The notes beneath the pieces are model-generated. The model worked only from the letters and a program-made list of their open reading frames with translations. It was not told the DNA's origin and did not search any database. This document shows positions 33,720 through 43,800 of a stretch of 64,000 nt of DNA, one piece after another. A program made the translations under genes and the position numbers. The DNA comes from Paraphysomonas bandaiensis (lineage: Eukaryota; Chrysophyceae). The stretch spans positions 1 to 64,000 of the forward strand of contig CBFFRP010000030.1 in NCBI GenBank assembly GCA_965644295.1, read 5' to 3'. How positions within the stretch are numbered: position 1 is the first letter of the stretch; the number at the start of each line of letters is the position of its first letter.

Positions 33720-35756
33720 ATGTCGAGCACAAGCTTTAATGTGCTCTTTGAGTCCTCGGCTGGCTATGCTTTGTTTTCTGTGCTGGAGAGTGAGGAGATA
33801 GGAAGTCTTGTTAGCGAGGTAGGCAGGGTGTACGTGCAGTGCGTGTATATGGATAACCTGATCGTTGGATCGATTAATTCATTTTCTACATGTAATATGC
33901 AATGCAGGTGCAGGCTGGTATGACTGACTTGGCTCGCTTTCAGCGAATTGTCAAGATGACTGCATTCACACCCTTCTTGACCGCTGAAAATGCTCTGGAG
34001 AATATTAATGCGATCTCGGAGCACGAGATATCAGATGAACTCAGAGTAAGTGCTTTGTAACCGTACAACTGTTTTCATCATCATCGACTCTTTTATTCAG
34101 TCTTTCCTTGAATCTAACCTTCCTAAAGGCAAGAAAGCTACCAAGCATCCTCTTGGAGTGGTATGTTGCATACCTCCTTAGACTATATGCCCTGATTTTA
34201 TGTATATACGACTTTAGATCGAGCCTGTGTTGGCACAGGCCATCCAGGAGAACCTTGACATTTCTTGTCGCTCGGATGAGACAGTTCGTGAACTGATTCG
34301 TGGATTGCGTATGCATTTCACAAAATTTGTTAAGCCTCTAGCAGGAGGCAACCTGGAGCAATCACAATTAGGTTTGGGTCATTCATACTCGCGCTCAAAG
34401 GTACTGTATGCATGGCACAATGGTTGCTGTATGATATACGCAAGACACAATCCATGTGATAACACTAGTATCTCGCAATATTTACTGTGCAATATATGTA
34501 GGTGAAATTCAACCCTGGTCGGGCTGACAACATGATTATTCAGTCAATCGCCCTTTTGGATCAGCTGGATAAAGATCTCAATACTTTTGCAATGAGAGTT
34601 CGGGAGTGGTATGGTTGGCACTTTCCTGAGCTCAAGAGTATTGTCAGCGACAACTATCTCTATGCTCGGTGCGCAGCCTTTATCCAGGTTGGTATATGAT
34701 AATAATCTGCTCATTAGTTGAAGTTGTAACCAACGATTTGAATGCACTATAGGATAAGTCAACGCTTTCAGACGACAAAATCCCTGGTCTCGAGGCTATT
34801 CTGGGAGAGGAAGCTGACGCAAAGGCCATTGTGAAAGCAGCCAAGGCCTCGATGGGCATGGATACGTCCGAGCAAGATATGGCTAATATCCTTGTTTTCA
34901 CTGAACGCATGGTTGCACTTGCTCAGTACCGCAAGGAGCTCTATGCCTACCTTGAAGAGAAGATGTCAACCGTGGCACCAAACCTTTCGGCACTTATCGG
35001 GGAGACTGTTGCAGCGAGACTGATTCAAAAGGCTGGCTCCCTAACTTCGCTTGCGAAGTGCCCCGCTTCCACTGTGCAGATTCTAGGAGCAGAGAAAGCT
35101 CTTTTCCGGTACGTGTTCGTTTCGTGCTATTATCTATGTGAGAAGCTTATTTATAAAACACGTAGTGCCCTCAAGACGAAAGGTAACACCCCGAAGTACG
35201 GCATCATCTACCACTCGTCATTCATCGGTCGAGCATCTGCTAAGAACAAAGGACGTATATCACGTTACCTTGCAAATAAATGCTCCATTGCTTCCCGTGT
35301 AGATTCATTTATTGATGAGCCCACCAGTGCCTATGGCAATCAGCTACGCGAGCAGGTCGAAGAAAGGCTTAACTTCTATGACACTGGAGCAGCACCTCGC
35401 AAGAATGTAGATGTCATGACTGCGGTCTCTCAGAAACTCCGCCAACTCTCAGAAGGTGCGGGGTCAGATGACAAGAAGAAGTCGAAGAAGAAGAGGAAGG
35501 CGGATGAAATCGAAGACGAAGTACCGACTGTTGAAGCTGAGTCCAAGGAGAAGAAGAAAAAAAAGAAGACTAAGGAGGCTGCTGAGGTTGCAGTAGTGAG
35601 TGAAGAACCGAAAAAGAAAAAGAAGAAGGCTTCCCCTGAAGTTGAGGCTGTGGTTGCTGTTGAAGAATCTGCGAAGAAAAAGAAAAAGAAGAAGGTGTGC
35701 ATCTGTGTGACATGTCACTTCATCTTAACATATATTTTCAGGATAAAAGCGCTTAA
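33720..35756 (+). CDS. NOP56: NOP56, core protein of box C/D snoRNPs
   Basis: A nucleolar scaffold that pairs with NOP58, binds the K-turn RNP and positions fibrillarin for rRNA 2'-O-methylation. Eight exons: 33720-33818, 33908-34045, 34101-34160, 34218-34400, 34502-34687, 34753-35108, 35166-35694 and 35742-35756, all in phase, 521 residues. The N-terminal domain starts [20 protein letters not shown]. The NOSIC/coiled-coil and Nop domains follow ([18 protein letters not shown], then [50 protein letters not shown]). The C-terminus is a Lys-Glu tail with four KKxK blocks, as in other NOP56 proteins; it ends DKSA. The introns are too short for usual intronic snoRNAs and I see no C/D boxes in them. 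The tandem Crypton pair ends 227 bp upstream of its ATG. Confidence 0.95.
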
Positions 35757-36506
35757 GCTTACGCTATCCAACTCCCATTGGAATATAGCAAATTTAATCT
35801 AGCGAACTCACATGTCTTGTGTGTGAACTCTTGTTCGATCATGACAATGAAACACGTAGTTTACAGTTGTAGTCAGTTTGTGGTAAATGTGTTTCTGGAA
35901 AGATAAAGCTCTAGAATTAAGGAATACAAGCCAACATAACTGAATAATATATAGTACCCTTTTCCGTTCATATTTCCTACCGTAGCTTATTGAATTCTAT
36001 ATTCTAGCACTGGGACATTACCTGGTTTGACTTAAGCGCCACGCACAATGTGATGAGCAGGGAATGGGAACAATATATTATATATTGTATTTTACTTGTA
36101 CAATATATTGATTGGTGGACTGGTCAAATATTCCATCAATGTTGTTTCTGTAAAAGTAGCTCACATATATTGCAATCAATATTATGATAGCCATATACAG
36201 AAAGATTCTATTAGGATTCAGCTTAATACATGATTGTATCTGTGAGTTATAATGTTCAATGAAATACACCATGAACTGAATTAGAGAGAGTATCTGTCGA
36301 AGATACGTGATCGTCATCATAACGTCGTCATTATCAGTTACACTTCTAACTATTCCGTTGTGCATGATAGTACGTTCTATATTGTTATTCATAATTTTCA
36401 ATCTATCGCGTTCATTACTTACACTCTAATAATCACAACATTGTTTTACTATTATAAAGATCAATTCTTTATTGATTCTTAACTGCAGGGTAAAAAATAT
36501 AAGTCC
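35757..36506. other. intergenic region with an LTR relic
   Basis: The stretch contains the NOP56 3' flank and, at 36,209-36,262, the LTR fragment TATTAGGATTCAGCTTAAT followed by CTGTGAGTTATAATGTTCAAT. This is the same family as at 4,150, 1,620 and 61,747. Around 36,069-36,110 are several CAATATATT repeats that recur after the hAT fragment (36,970-37,070). They could be the eroded ends of that element. No gene is seen. Confidence 0.45.
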
Positions 36507-36899
36507 ATGTATATAAATCTCCGTTCAGACAGTGATTATTGCAACAATACTGAGGATGATGAAGCTGAATTTGGATATGCGGAGAAACTTCTTCAATCAG
36601 CTCTAAAATTTAAGCAACGAAATGTTGAAATATCTAAGTATAGGTGCACGAGTCATGTAGTATGTACTTCCAATACATGTGAACGCCTGTTCAGCGCAGC
36701 AAAACTGATTATATCAGTGTTGCGTAAAAGTATGCATCCTACTACACTTAATATACTGTTGTTTCTGAAAGCTAACCGACAGTTGTGGCCGGATGCAAGC
36801 ATATTTCAATCGGATGAATATGGTGATGATGATGTCACCGATGATGGCTCAGAGGAAACTTTTAATCACTTAAGAGTAGTGGGTCTGATTATCAAGTGA
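36507..36899 (+). pseudogene. hAT transposase C-terminal dimerisation fragment 1
   Basis: The 130-codon frame contains CTSNTCERLFSAAKLIIS and TLNILLFLKANRQLW, the conserved hAT dimerisation region (pattern ERLFSxAxxI ... LxxLLFLxxN). The catalytic domain upstream is missing and no BED finger is attached, so only the 3' end of the element remains. AT-rich inverted-looking repeats flank it. Confidence 0.8.
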
Positions 36900-37384
36900 C
36901 CTTAGACGTTATAATGACAAGTACTAGAAACTACGGATGTGTTTACTTACTGATTAGTCATACTAATATATTATGGCAATATATTGTACAATATATTGAA
37001 ATATATTGCAATAGTATTGTAGGGCCGGTTTAAAAACTCCATCAATAGTATTGCAATATATTTTTCCCTATCTCTGGTGATGAGTAGTTATTCTAGTATG
37101 TCTTAGAAAATATACTTGATTAATCATAATCACATAGCCCGTCTACTATTATAACATCGAACAATTATGATATCTACCTGCAACGAAGAACACTATTCAT
37201 GTTCAATATTAGAATTCGTACTGTTTCTGTCAAGCTATTCATCAAATTGATAGCTCCATCCTCCGGAGCAGTGGAAAAATATAGTGCTATATTGCTATAT
37301 TGTATCAAATAACAACCTATTTAGATTTTAGCTCCATTGTAATTGTTTAAATGTCATATATTGAGCATATACGATGCTGGTTAA

Positions 37385-38027
37385 TTGAAATGACTTACTA
37401 GTCCTCACCACATCTGTTATAGCCATAAAGACATATAGCTTCATGTCATATAATCTCAAATCTCAATACGTAGCTATTAGCAATTGGCCACTACACGAAG
37501 TGTATTTGACTCCACCAGGCTCAATTTGCGGCTCTAGCCATTCAAAGACATGCGGAGTCCCAGTCTACCCTTCGCCTATGTATCTCAGGTTTGGAACACT
37601 GATACAGAATCCTCCACAATGTCCTGCGGTTCCCTACCCCAAGGGCGTCCCCCTGACTAATCCCTTCTGTATCTCAATGACTCACGCCGATAGAGAGCTT
37701 CTCCCTCACATACAAGAACGGAAGTGGTCGCACCTTGGTGCTTGCGGCGACGCACAAGCAGCTTCTGTAGCGCTGTAGCGTTGCATATTTCATAGTAGGA
37801 TATGAGGATTTGTGCTAGTTAGTTACAGGTATAAGCTGATCTAGCTTGACTAGTCTTCATCTAACTACTTATCTAGTGTTGGTTCTTGACGCCTACTACT
37901 AGTAATAAGATATTCAATTATATTGAAAAGACTTACTAGCCCTCACCACATCTGTTACAGGTTACAGCTATAAAGACATATAGCTTCATGTCATATAATC
38001 TCAAATCTCAATACGTTGCTACTAGCA
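37385..38027. repeat. direct repeat of about 100 bp flanking a GC-rich insert
   Basis: About 37,385-37,480 and 37,922-38,027 share long near-identical text, including CTTCATGTCATATAATCTCA and CTCACCACATCTGTTA. Copy 2 has an extra 9-13 bases. The enclosed 440 bp is clearly more GC-rich than its surroundings. Its longest frame (to 37,778, reading TPPGSICGSSHSKTCGVPVY) resembles no family I know. The repeat sits just beyond the 3' end of the SH3 gene. Confidence 0.55.
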
Positions 38028-38112
38028 ATAGATTAAAAATTAGACGAATTACTAACGTCACAGTGATTTCAGAAGATATGATGGTTTACTTACATAATCT
38101 TTTAAAGTTGTA

Positions 38113-38734
38113 TCACCTGCTACAGCGTACATTTAACACTACTGACAAAATCCGGCGCCTAATTGCAAAAAAATACTTCACACCAAATGCATATACAAAC
38201 AGTACCTATGCAGTAACACTTTCAGTTCCCCACGAATACTCTCCTTTAGAAAAATAGAAAAATTTCCCACTTACATCATCTTTAAGACGCAGCCAGCCTG
38301 TAACATCCCGTGGTACTTGTCCTTCTTCTGCTACACATCAAAATTAGAAAATATATAGCCAAAAGCAAACAACAACCTGAATCTTTAACGTCCAATTTCA
38401 CCATATCCTCATGCAAAGTATCAGTAGCTGTTTCACTCGAGGGGGTGTCATTCGACTGCGTTTCAGTTGAAGACGCGGCTACAGTGCTGCTGGTCTCCTG
38501 TCCATTATCCTCATCTTCAGGGAAAAAATGCCTCGATTCATTTGAATCATTGGATGAAACAAGAGTCACATAGCTACTAGGAAAATATCCTTTGCATCCT
38601 TCAGAGTCTTCTCCAAACCACCACCCCCCGTCTAATAAGATCACGCTGCTTAATATATCTCCCTGATCAAACGATAGAAACTGCCCTTCAGCTTCAGGGC
38701 CATTGTATGGATACTTCGCGATACACTTCGGCAT
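38113..38734 (-). CDS. small SH3-domain protein
   Basis: The first exon (38734-38377) encodes an N-terminal SH3 domain at residues about 3-60: KCIAKYPYNGPEAEGQFLSF, GDILSSVILLDGGWWFGE, and GYFPSSYVTLV, with the ALYDY-like, WW and PxxY signatures that form the Pro-rich peptide groove. An acidic Ser/Thr-rich linker follows. By splice consensus and phase, three short exons complete it: 38330-38275 (EEGQVPRDVTGWLRLKDD), 38243-38206 and 38158-38113, ending RCSR, total 165 residues. The first exon and domain are firm; the last two mini-exons are only consistent with phase. SH3 proteins of this size are adaptors, often in actin or endocytic networks; no partner can be named. It is transcribed away from the Derlin gene. 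Confidence 0.72.
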
Positions 38735-39009
38735 TGTTATGAATTCAGATCAACGAAGTTCGAACAAGGAAGGGCTGTTGCTATGGTGCTATTGCTGTGA
38801 TGTTATCAATCTATAATCTATACATGTGTGTATATAGAGCAGTTAGTGATGCCCGTATTTCATACGTATTATACGTATTTCGTATTTTCTCCAATATACA
38901 TACCATACATATACATCTGCATATGCATCTATCTCATGTACGGGGCGGGCAGTCATGCTATGCATTGTCAACTCAGCAGTCCAGTGATGGTATAGGCCTC
39001 ATATTGCCA
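38735..39009. promoter_or_regulatory. divergent upstream region of SH3 and Derlin genes
   Basis: This 275-bp spacer separates two start codons in opposite directions and so likely holds both promoters. It contains a run of TACGTATT-like and ATACATA repeats (38,855-38,935). No defined factor site is visible. Confidence 0.35.
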
Positions 39010-40353
39010 ATGCTGCCCAGATCAATGCACAGGCTTCTGTTCATTACGTTTATTATAGGCATGATTTGTCATAGCTGCATTGTTGAGGGTAGAAGTGCAG
39101 GGAAGAGCTTCGGTGTGGGGCTGAGGTTGCCTGCACTAAAGAATGCATTCAATACCAGGATACAGAAATATTCGTCGGACGATAACTTATCCTCTTCACC
39201 CTTGATAAGTGGTCTAGTTACTCTAAAAGGAGGGAAATCTACGCAACCTGTGCCGAAGGTGCGTACGCAACTGACACTGTGACAACTACTGTCTTACAGA
39301 CTATACAGAGATATAATATTAAGAAGGTTATTGAAGAACAGCTGTTACAGGTTCCCCTAGCGACCAGGATTCACCTTGTACTTGCTCTTTTTTGTACAAT
39401 TATACATATGTTTGGTGCCCCGGCTCCAGCCCTCTTTGCTTTGGACCCAGCTCGGCCACTGGAGTTGTGGCGGCCATTTACATCAATGTCATACTTAGGT
39501 CCCCCCAGCATGTCAATGGCAAACAGTTTATATTTTTTGGTTAAGTATGGTCAAAGGCTAGAATCAACACACGGAACGGCAACTCAGCTCTGGTTCTTGT
39601 TAGTTCAGACGGTTATTCTTACTGCTCTCGGTGCTCTGTTTCGCGCCCCATTCCAAGCAAGGGCATTGATTGCAGCTCTGGTGTACACTGCTTGCAATAT
39701 AAATCCATCAGACAAAATGTAAGGCATAGAAAAATGAAATTCTTTATTATTTTCGTTTGTGGTGTGTAGAATCTTGCTTGTGATTGAATTCTAGTGTGGT
39801 ATTGATAACCGAGTCTAGCATGCTCTGTAATAGATACGTGTCTGTGTCTGCCTATGCTACTTACCGAGAGGAATTTTCTAATATATTTCAATGCAGGCAC
39901 TTCAACTTCGGATTAACAATTTCTTCCTGGCAGCTTCCTTTTTGCATGATGGGCATTGAATGTTTGTCGGTAAGTATTGTTCTGCAGCGTGTGGTTAAAT
40001 TAATCTTTTTGTCTGTTAATGCTGTGTTTCGCACAATGTTAATATGGCATACGAGTATAACGCTGATATTCTTGTAGTACCAGTCTATTGTGGCAGCATG
40101 GCCACACTTGATGGGTATCTTCAGTGGGCACGTGTTTCACTTCTTCACAAAGGTGTGGCCGAATATATCTGGTCAAGAGTATCTCGCCACGCCACGTACC
40201 TTCGTGGATGTATTTGAGAAGAGAAACAGAAACAACTTTGAATATAGCGATACTAGTTTGCTAGATAGTGCACTTAAAGCTACCAAAATAAGCTCTAATA
40301 AAATAGATAGGAAAAAGAGAGGGAAAGGGGAAAGATTAGGTAGTGCTACTTAA
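39010..40353 (+). CDS. Derlin-family rhomboid pseudoprotease with signal peptide and basic leader
   Basis: Derlins form part of the ERAD retrotranslocation channel; symbiont-derived copies act in protein import across the second outermost membrane of complex plastids. Four exons: 39010-39258, 39300-39718, 39897-39969 and 40078-40353, in phase, 338 residues. The Derlin core is clear: LELWRPFTSMSYLGPPSMSM (WR motif), YFLVKYGQRLE, several membrane segments (HLVLALFCTIIHMFGA, WFLLVQTVILTALGALF, LIAALVYTACNI) and the GxxxG-like LMGIFSGHVFHFF. Unusually, residues 1-25 (MLPRSMHRLLFITFIIGMIC) form a signal-peptide-like segment. A basic Ser/Thr-rich stretch of about 55 residues (GRSAGKSFGVGLRLPALKN) follows before the usual Derlin start. 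The C-terminus is basic (KIDRKKRGKGERLG). The start codon could be 39,010 or 39,025. Confidence 0.85.
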
Positions 40354-40500
40354 TTGTCTATTTGTATTAAATAACACTATGAGAAGGTCAAAAACTGATC
40401 GATGTTCATTTATAGTTATGGCTACTGGCGAAAACTATAACCCCAATTTGTAAATCAGCTGTGCTGCAGGTTGCTAGTGTGCTATAATAACAGTTTTAGC

Positions 40501-40819
40501 TGTTGAGTTCTGCTATATGAGAGCAATTGAAAGCTGTAGTTATAAGGTATTTAAATTACTGTATTATACAGTTGTAGTCTTGTTAATCGTATTGTGAGAA
40601 TGAATGACGATAAGCACATAGCGGTAAAACGGAATATTGTGACGATGCAAGTTGTAGTGACGATGTAAGATCGTCGTACGAGAAATGAGTGGTAGTGGAG
40701 ACAACATGATATTGATGAATGATAAGAGACATTGATTATAATTTATAATTCTCAGCTTTGAGTATAAGTTACCTTCTGTTGTTAAGTTAATACTTCTCAT
40801 ATAATGTCAAACCTTGACA
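40501..40819 (+). repeat. 5' LTR of intact copia element
   Basis: A 319-bp LTR bounded by TG and CA. It includes promoter and polyadenylation functions by definition. The ATG of the Gag-Pol frame (40,804) lies in its last 16 bases, so the transcript start must be upstream within the LTR. A related, older LTR is at 4,203-4,471. Confidence 0.93.
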
Positions 40820-43800
40820 TGGTAGCAGACGGTAGTTCCGCAAGTAGTTCGGAATGGAAACACCTTCCGAAGTTCGATCAGTTCGGTGTTGTGAACTGGA
40901 CGAAGCGATTGAGAGTTTGGCTTATGAGAAAGAATCGGAACCATCTTGGGTTGGAAGAGCGACCGCATCGACCTGCTGACAATGCGTCCACAGCTGTGAA
41001 AAACAAGTATAAGGAAGACCTCGACAAGTGGTTGGAGAGGAAAGACACCTGCATCAGTTCCATCTTCGAAGCTGTTCAACCTGTGGCGGAGGCGCTTGAG
41101 ATTGTTGATCAATACTTCCGAGAGAAGGACATGCTTCCACCTGATGATCCCGATAAGGAGATGTTAGCAAGTGAATTGGTAAATAAATTGGTTATTAGAT
41201 TTCGTGGGGAAACCCAGTACGAATTGGTGGAACTGAATAAACAGTTTGCGTCATTTAGAATTCTACAGGGGGAGCTGGTGTGTACAGCCATTGATCGACT
41301 GAACGGAATTGTCCAAAAAATGACGGAACTTGGTGAGCCGCCAACTGACGTATCCAAAAAAACGAAGCTGCAGACTGCGCTGGAAACGAGGAAGGATCTG
41401 GAGCAGCTGTACACAAACATCTACCTGAAAGGTGATATTTCATTTAATGAGATGATCACCATTTGTAGGCGCTTCGACCAGGCAAAGGGTCTACCACAGG
41501 AGTCTTCTGCACCGGAAGTACATTGGAATTCTTCTGATCAAGAGGTAACATGCTCATACTCTAAATGTGGAAAACGAGGTCACACGCAGAAGAACTGCTG
41601 GATGAAGAAGAAAGATCTGAAGATCTCCCAAATGAAGCGCAATGGTAAAAACAAGCATCGAAGAGAGCAATCAGAATCCAAAAGAAGTAAGTCAAAAAAT
41701 GGCGCTGATGATGATGGATGCTTTGTGTGTGGCGTATCTGGACATCGAGCTCATGAATGCAGACATCGAGCTCAAGTTCGAAAAACAAGGAAAGCGGAGG
41801 ATTCTGTTAACAAAAAACGACATTTTTCCGAAAAAAACGGTACGATGGAAAGGCCCATCAAAAAGAGCTCGGACTGGAATCGTTATCTTCAAAGAGACGA
41901 GCAAGAGGATGATTCTGTGCACATGTTGTTATATGATGAATCGAGTAACTTAGAAGTGAATGTTGCAGATGAGGTGCTGCATACTTCTGAAGACATTGTA
42001 TTTCTAGACAGCTGCGCGTCGAAACAACTCTTCATCATCAAGAACAGTGATATTCTACAGACATTTGTTGCAGACGAAGGAGCCATTCAGACAACCAAAG
42101 CGGGATCCAGCTTACGATATACTGGCTCAGGCAACTATGGTGACTGGACAAAATTAAAGGTATGCCCCGACTCAGTCAAGAATATTTGTTCGGGAGGGAT
42201 GCTTCGTACGCTTGGATATGGACTTCAGCTGCTAGAGACCCCAAAAATAGTGCGATTGGATAATGCAGAAGTTGTTCTTGAAGCTAGGTATTCAGATAAT
42301 GGAATGCCCTTCGTTGATCTAAAGGACTTGTTGGAGTTACCTGACTTGACGAGTTTAGCTGCAGAAGTACATCTATCGGATAAAACAAATGAAGACCCTC
42401 TGGAATTGCTTCACAAACGATGCGGGCATGTCAGCAAGCGCAAGCTATTAGAAGCTTTCAAACATCGGTTGTTCACAGGGAGTGGCCTTAACAGATCTCA
42501 TCTGAGTAAGAAGAGTCTTCAGAAAACCAAGGGTATCTGCAAAGCCTGTGCAAAGTCGAAGATTACCAGAATCTCGTTTCCTGGGAAGAGTGATGAAGAG
42601 CTACAGGCGACAAGGTTTCTGGAAAAAGTAACTGTCGATATAGGAGTATATTTCAATTGTCCATCTCGACAGGGATACCGGTATGTATTAGCGTTGACAG
42701 ATGTGGCCACCAAGGAATGCTGGGAGTTTCCGTTGAAAACTCGGACCGCAAGTGAGGTGTTGGAGCACATTAGGAATTGGGTCGAGGTTCTTCTTCCCAA
42801 GTATCCAGGAGTTCATCGACTATCTGTGTATCATGCCGATGGGGGAGCCGAACTCATTGATAAGTCTATTCAGGAGTATCTTCACAGCAAGTTTGGCACC
42901 TCAATTACGTGGAGCTCTACGGACTCACCTGAGATGAATGGCGTGTCTGAGAGACGTTTTCGAACCGCGGGAGAGATGACTCTTGCAATGCTGTCAGATG
43001 CTGGATTCCCAGTTCCATTCTGGTGGGATGCCTACGTATATGCATCTGAAATTATTCGCATGATGCCCACTCGGACCTACCGCGGATGGATGTCTCCCAT
43101 GGAGTGTGTACCTGGAGGTTCTGTTCCGGATTTATCCAGTTTACGTCGATGGGGGTGTAAAGCTTATGTGAAGACTCCCAGGGGTGATCGTCGAAAAAAT
43201 TGGCAAGGCAAATCGCAGATTGGATATTTTTTAGGTCTCTCCAAAAAGAAGAGGGGATACAGAATATGGCTAGGAGAGTCCGAAGTTGTGTCAATACATG
43301 TGTTATTCGACGAAAGCATTCCCCCCAGAGAGAAGGAGTATTTCGAGGAGCTGGAGGCTGCGTTAGTTAAACATGATCCCCAGGCTCGACAGGTTGAAGA
43401 GTTCAACCATTTGATTGGATCTTACCATACCGATGAGGGTTTCCTGTTTAGGACTACGAGAGTCGTGGTTCGGAAAGGTTTGATCGTGGCTTATAGAGCC
43501 TTAGTAACTGCTGGTAGAGAGCAGTTGGAGGAGAAGACTCCGATACATATAGCTGATGTAGTGAAACTAACTCAGTCGTATAATTTGCGCAGGTGGCACG
43601 AAAATCCTGCGACCCGTGACGATGGGGCAGGTGGTGAGGAGCGATCGATGCCGGCTGGGGGTGGGACACCCAAACAGTCTACGGCAGATGACTCATCAGG
43701 GAGTGAGCAGACTCCATGTGCCTTACCCGAGAGAAGCGTGAGCACTTCGTCTAGAGAGACAAGTGTGTGTGTCCCTAGTAGTCAAACTGCTAACCCGCCA

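Noticed and set aside
33819-34752. Intronic box C/D snoRNAs in NOP56
   Set aside because: The introns are only about 55-101 bp and no paired C (RUGAUGA) and D (CUGA) boxes with a terminal stem were seen.
35430-35718. Minus-strand Phe-rich frames opposite the NOP56 tail
   Set aside because: They are the antisense of the Lys-rich tail and have no independent support.
35695-35802. NOP56 continuing without splicing to 35,802
   Set aside because: A GTGTGC donor and TTTTCAG acceptor give the short ending DKSA; the unspliced tail is hydrophobic and unlike NOP56 C-termini.
38797-39009. Derlin frame extended upstream to 38,797
   Set aside because: The extra N-terminus is low-complexity Tyr/Ile/His text; the signal-peptide-like Met at 39,010 or 39,025 is a better start.
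40564-40800. A 78-codon minus-strand frame in both copia LTRs
   Set aside because: It is identical in the two LTRs because they are repeats; its composition is random and there is no reason to call it a gene.
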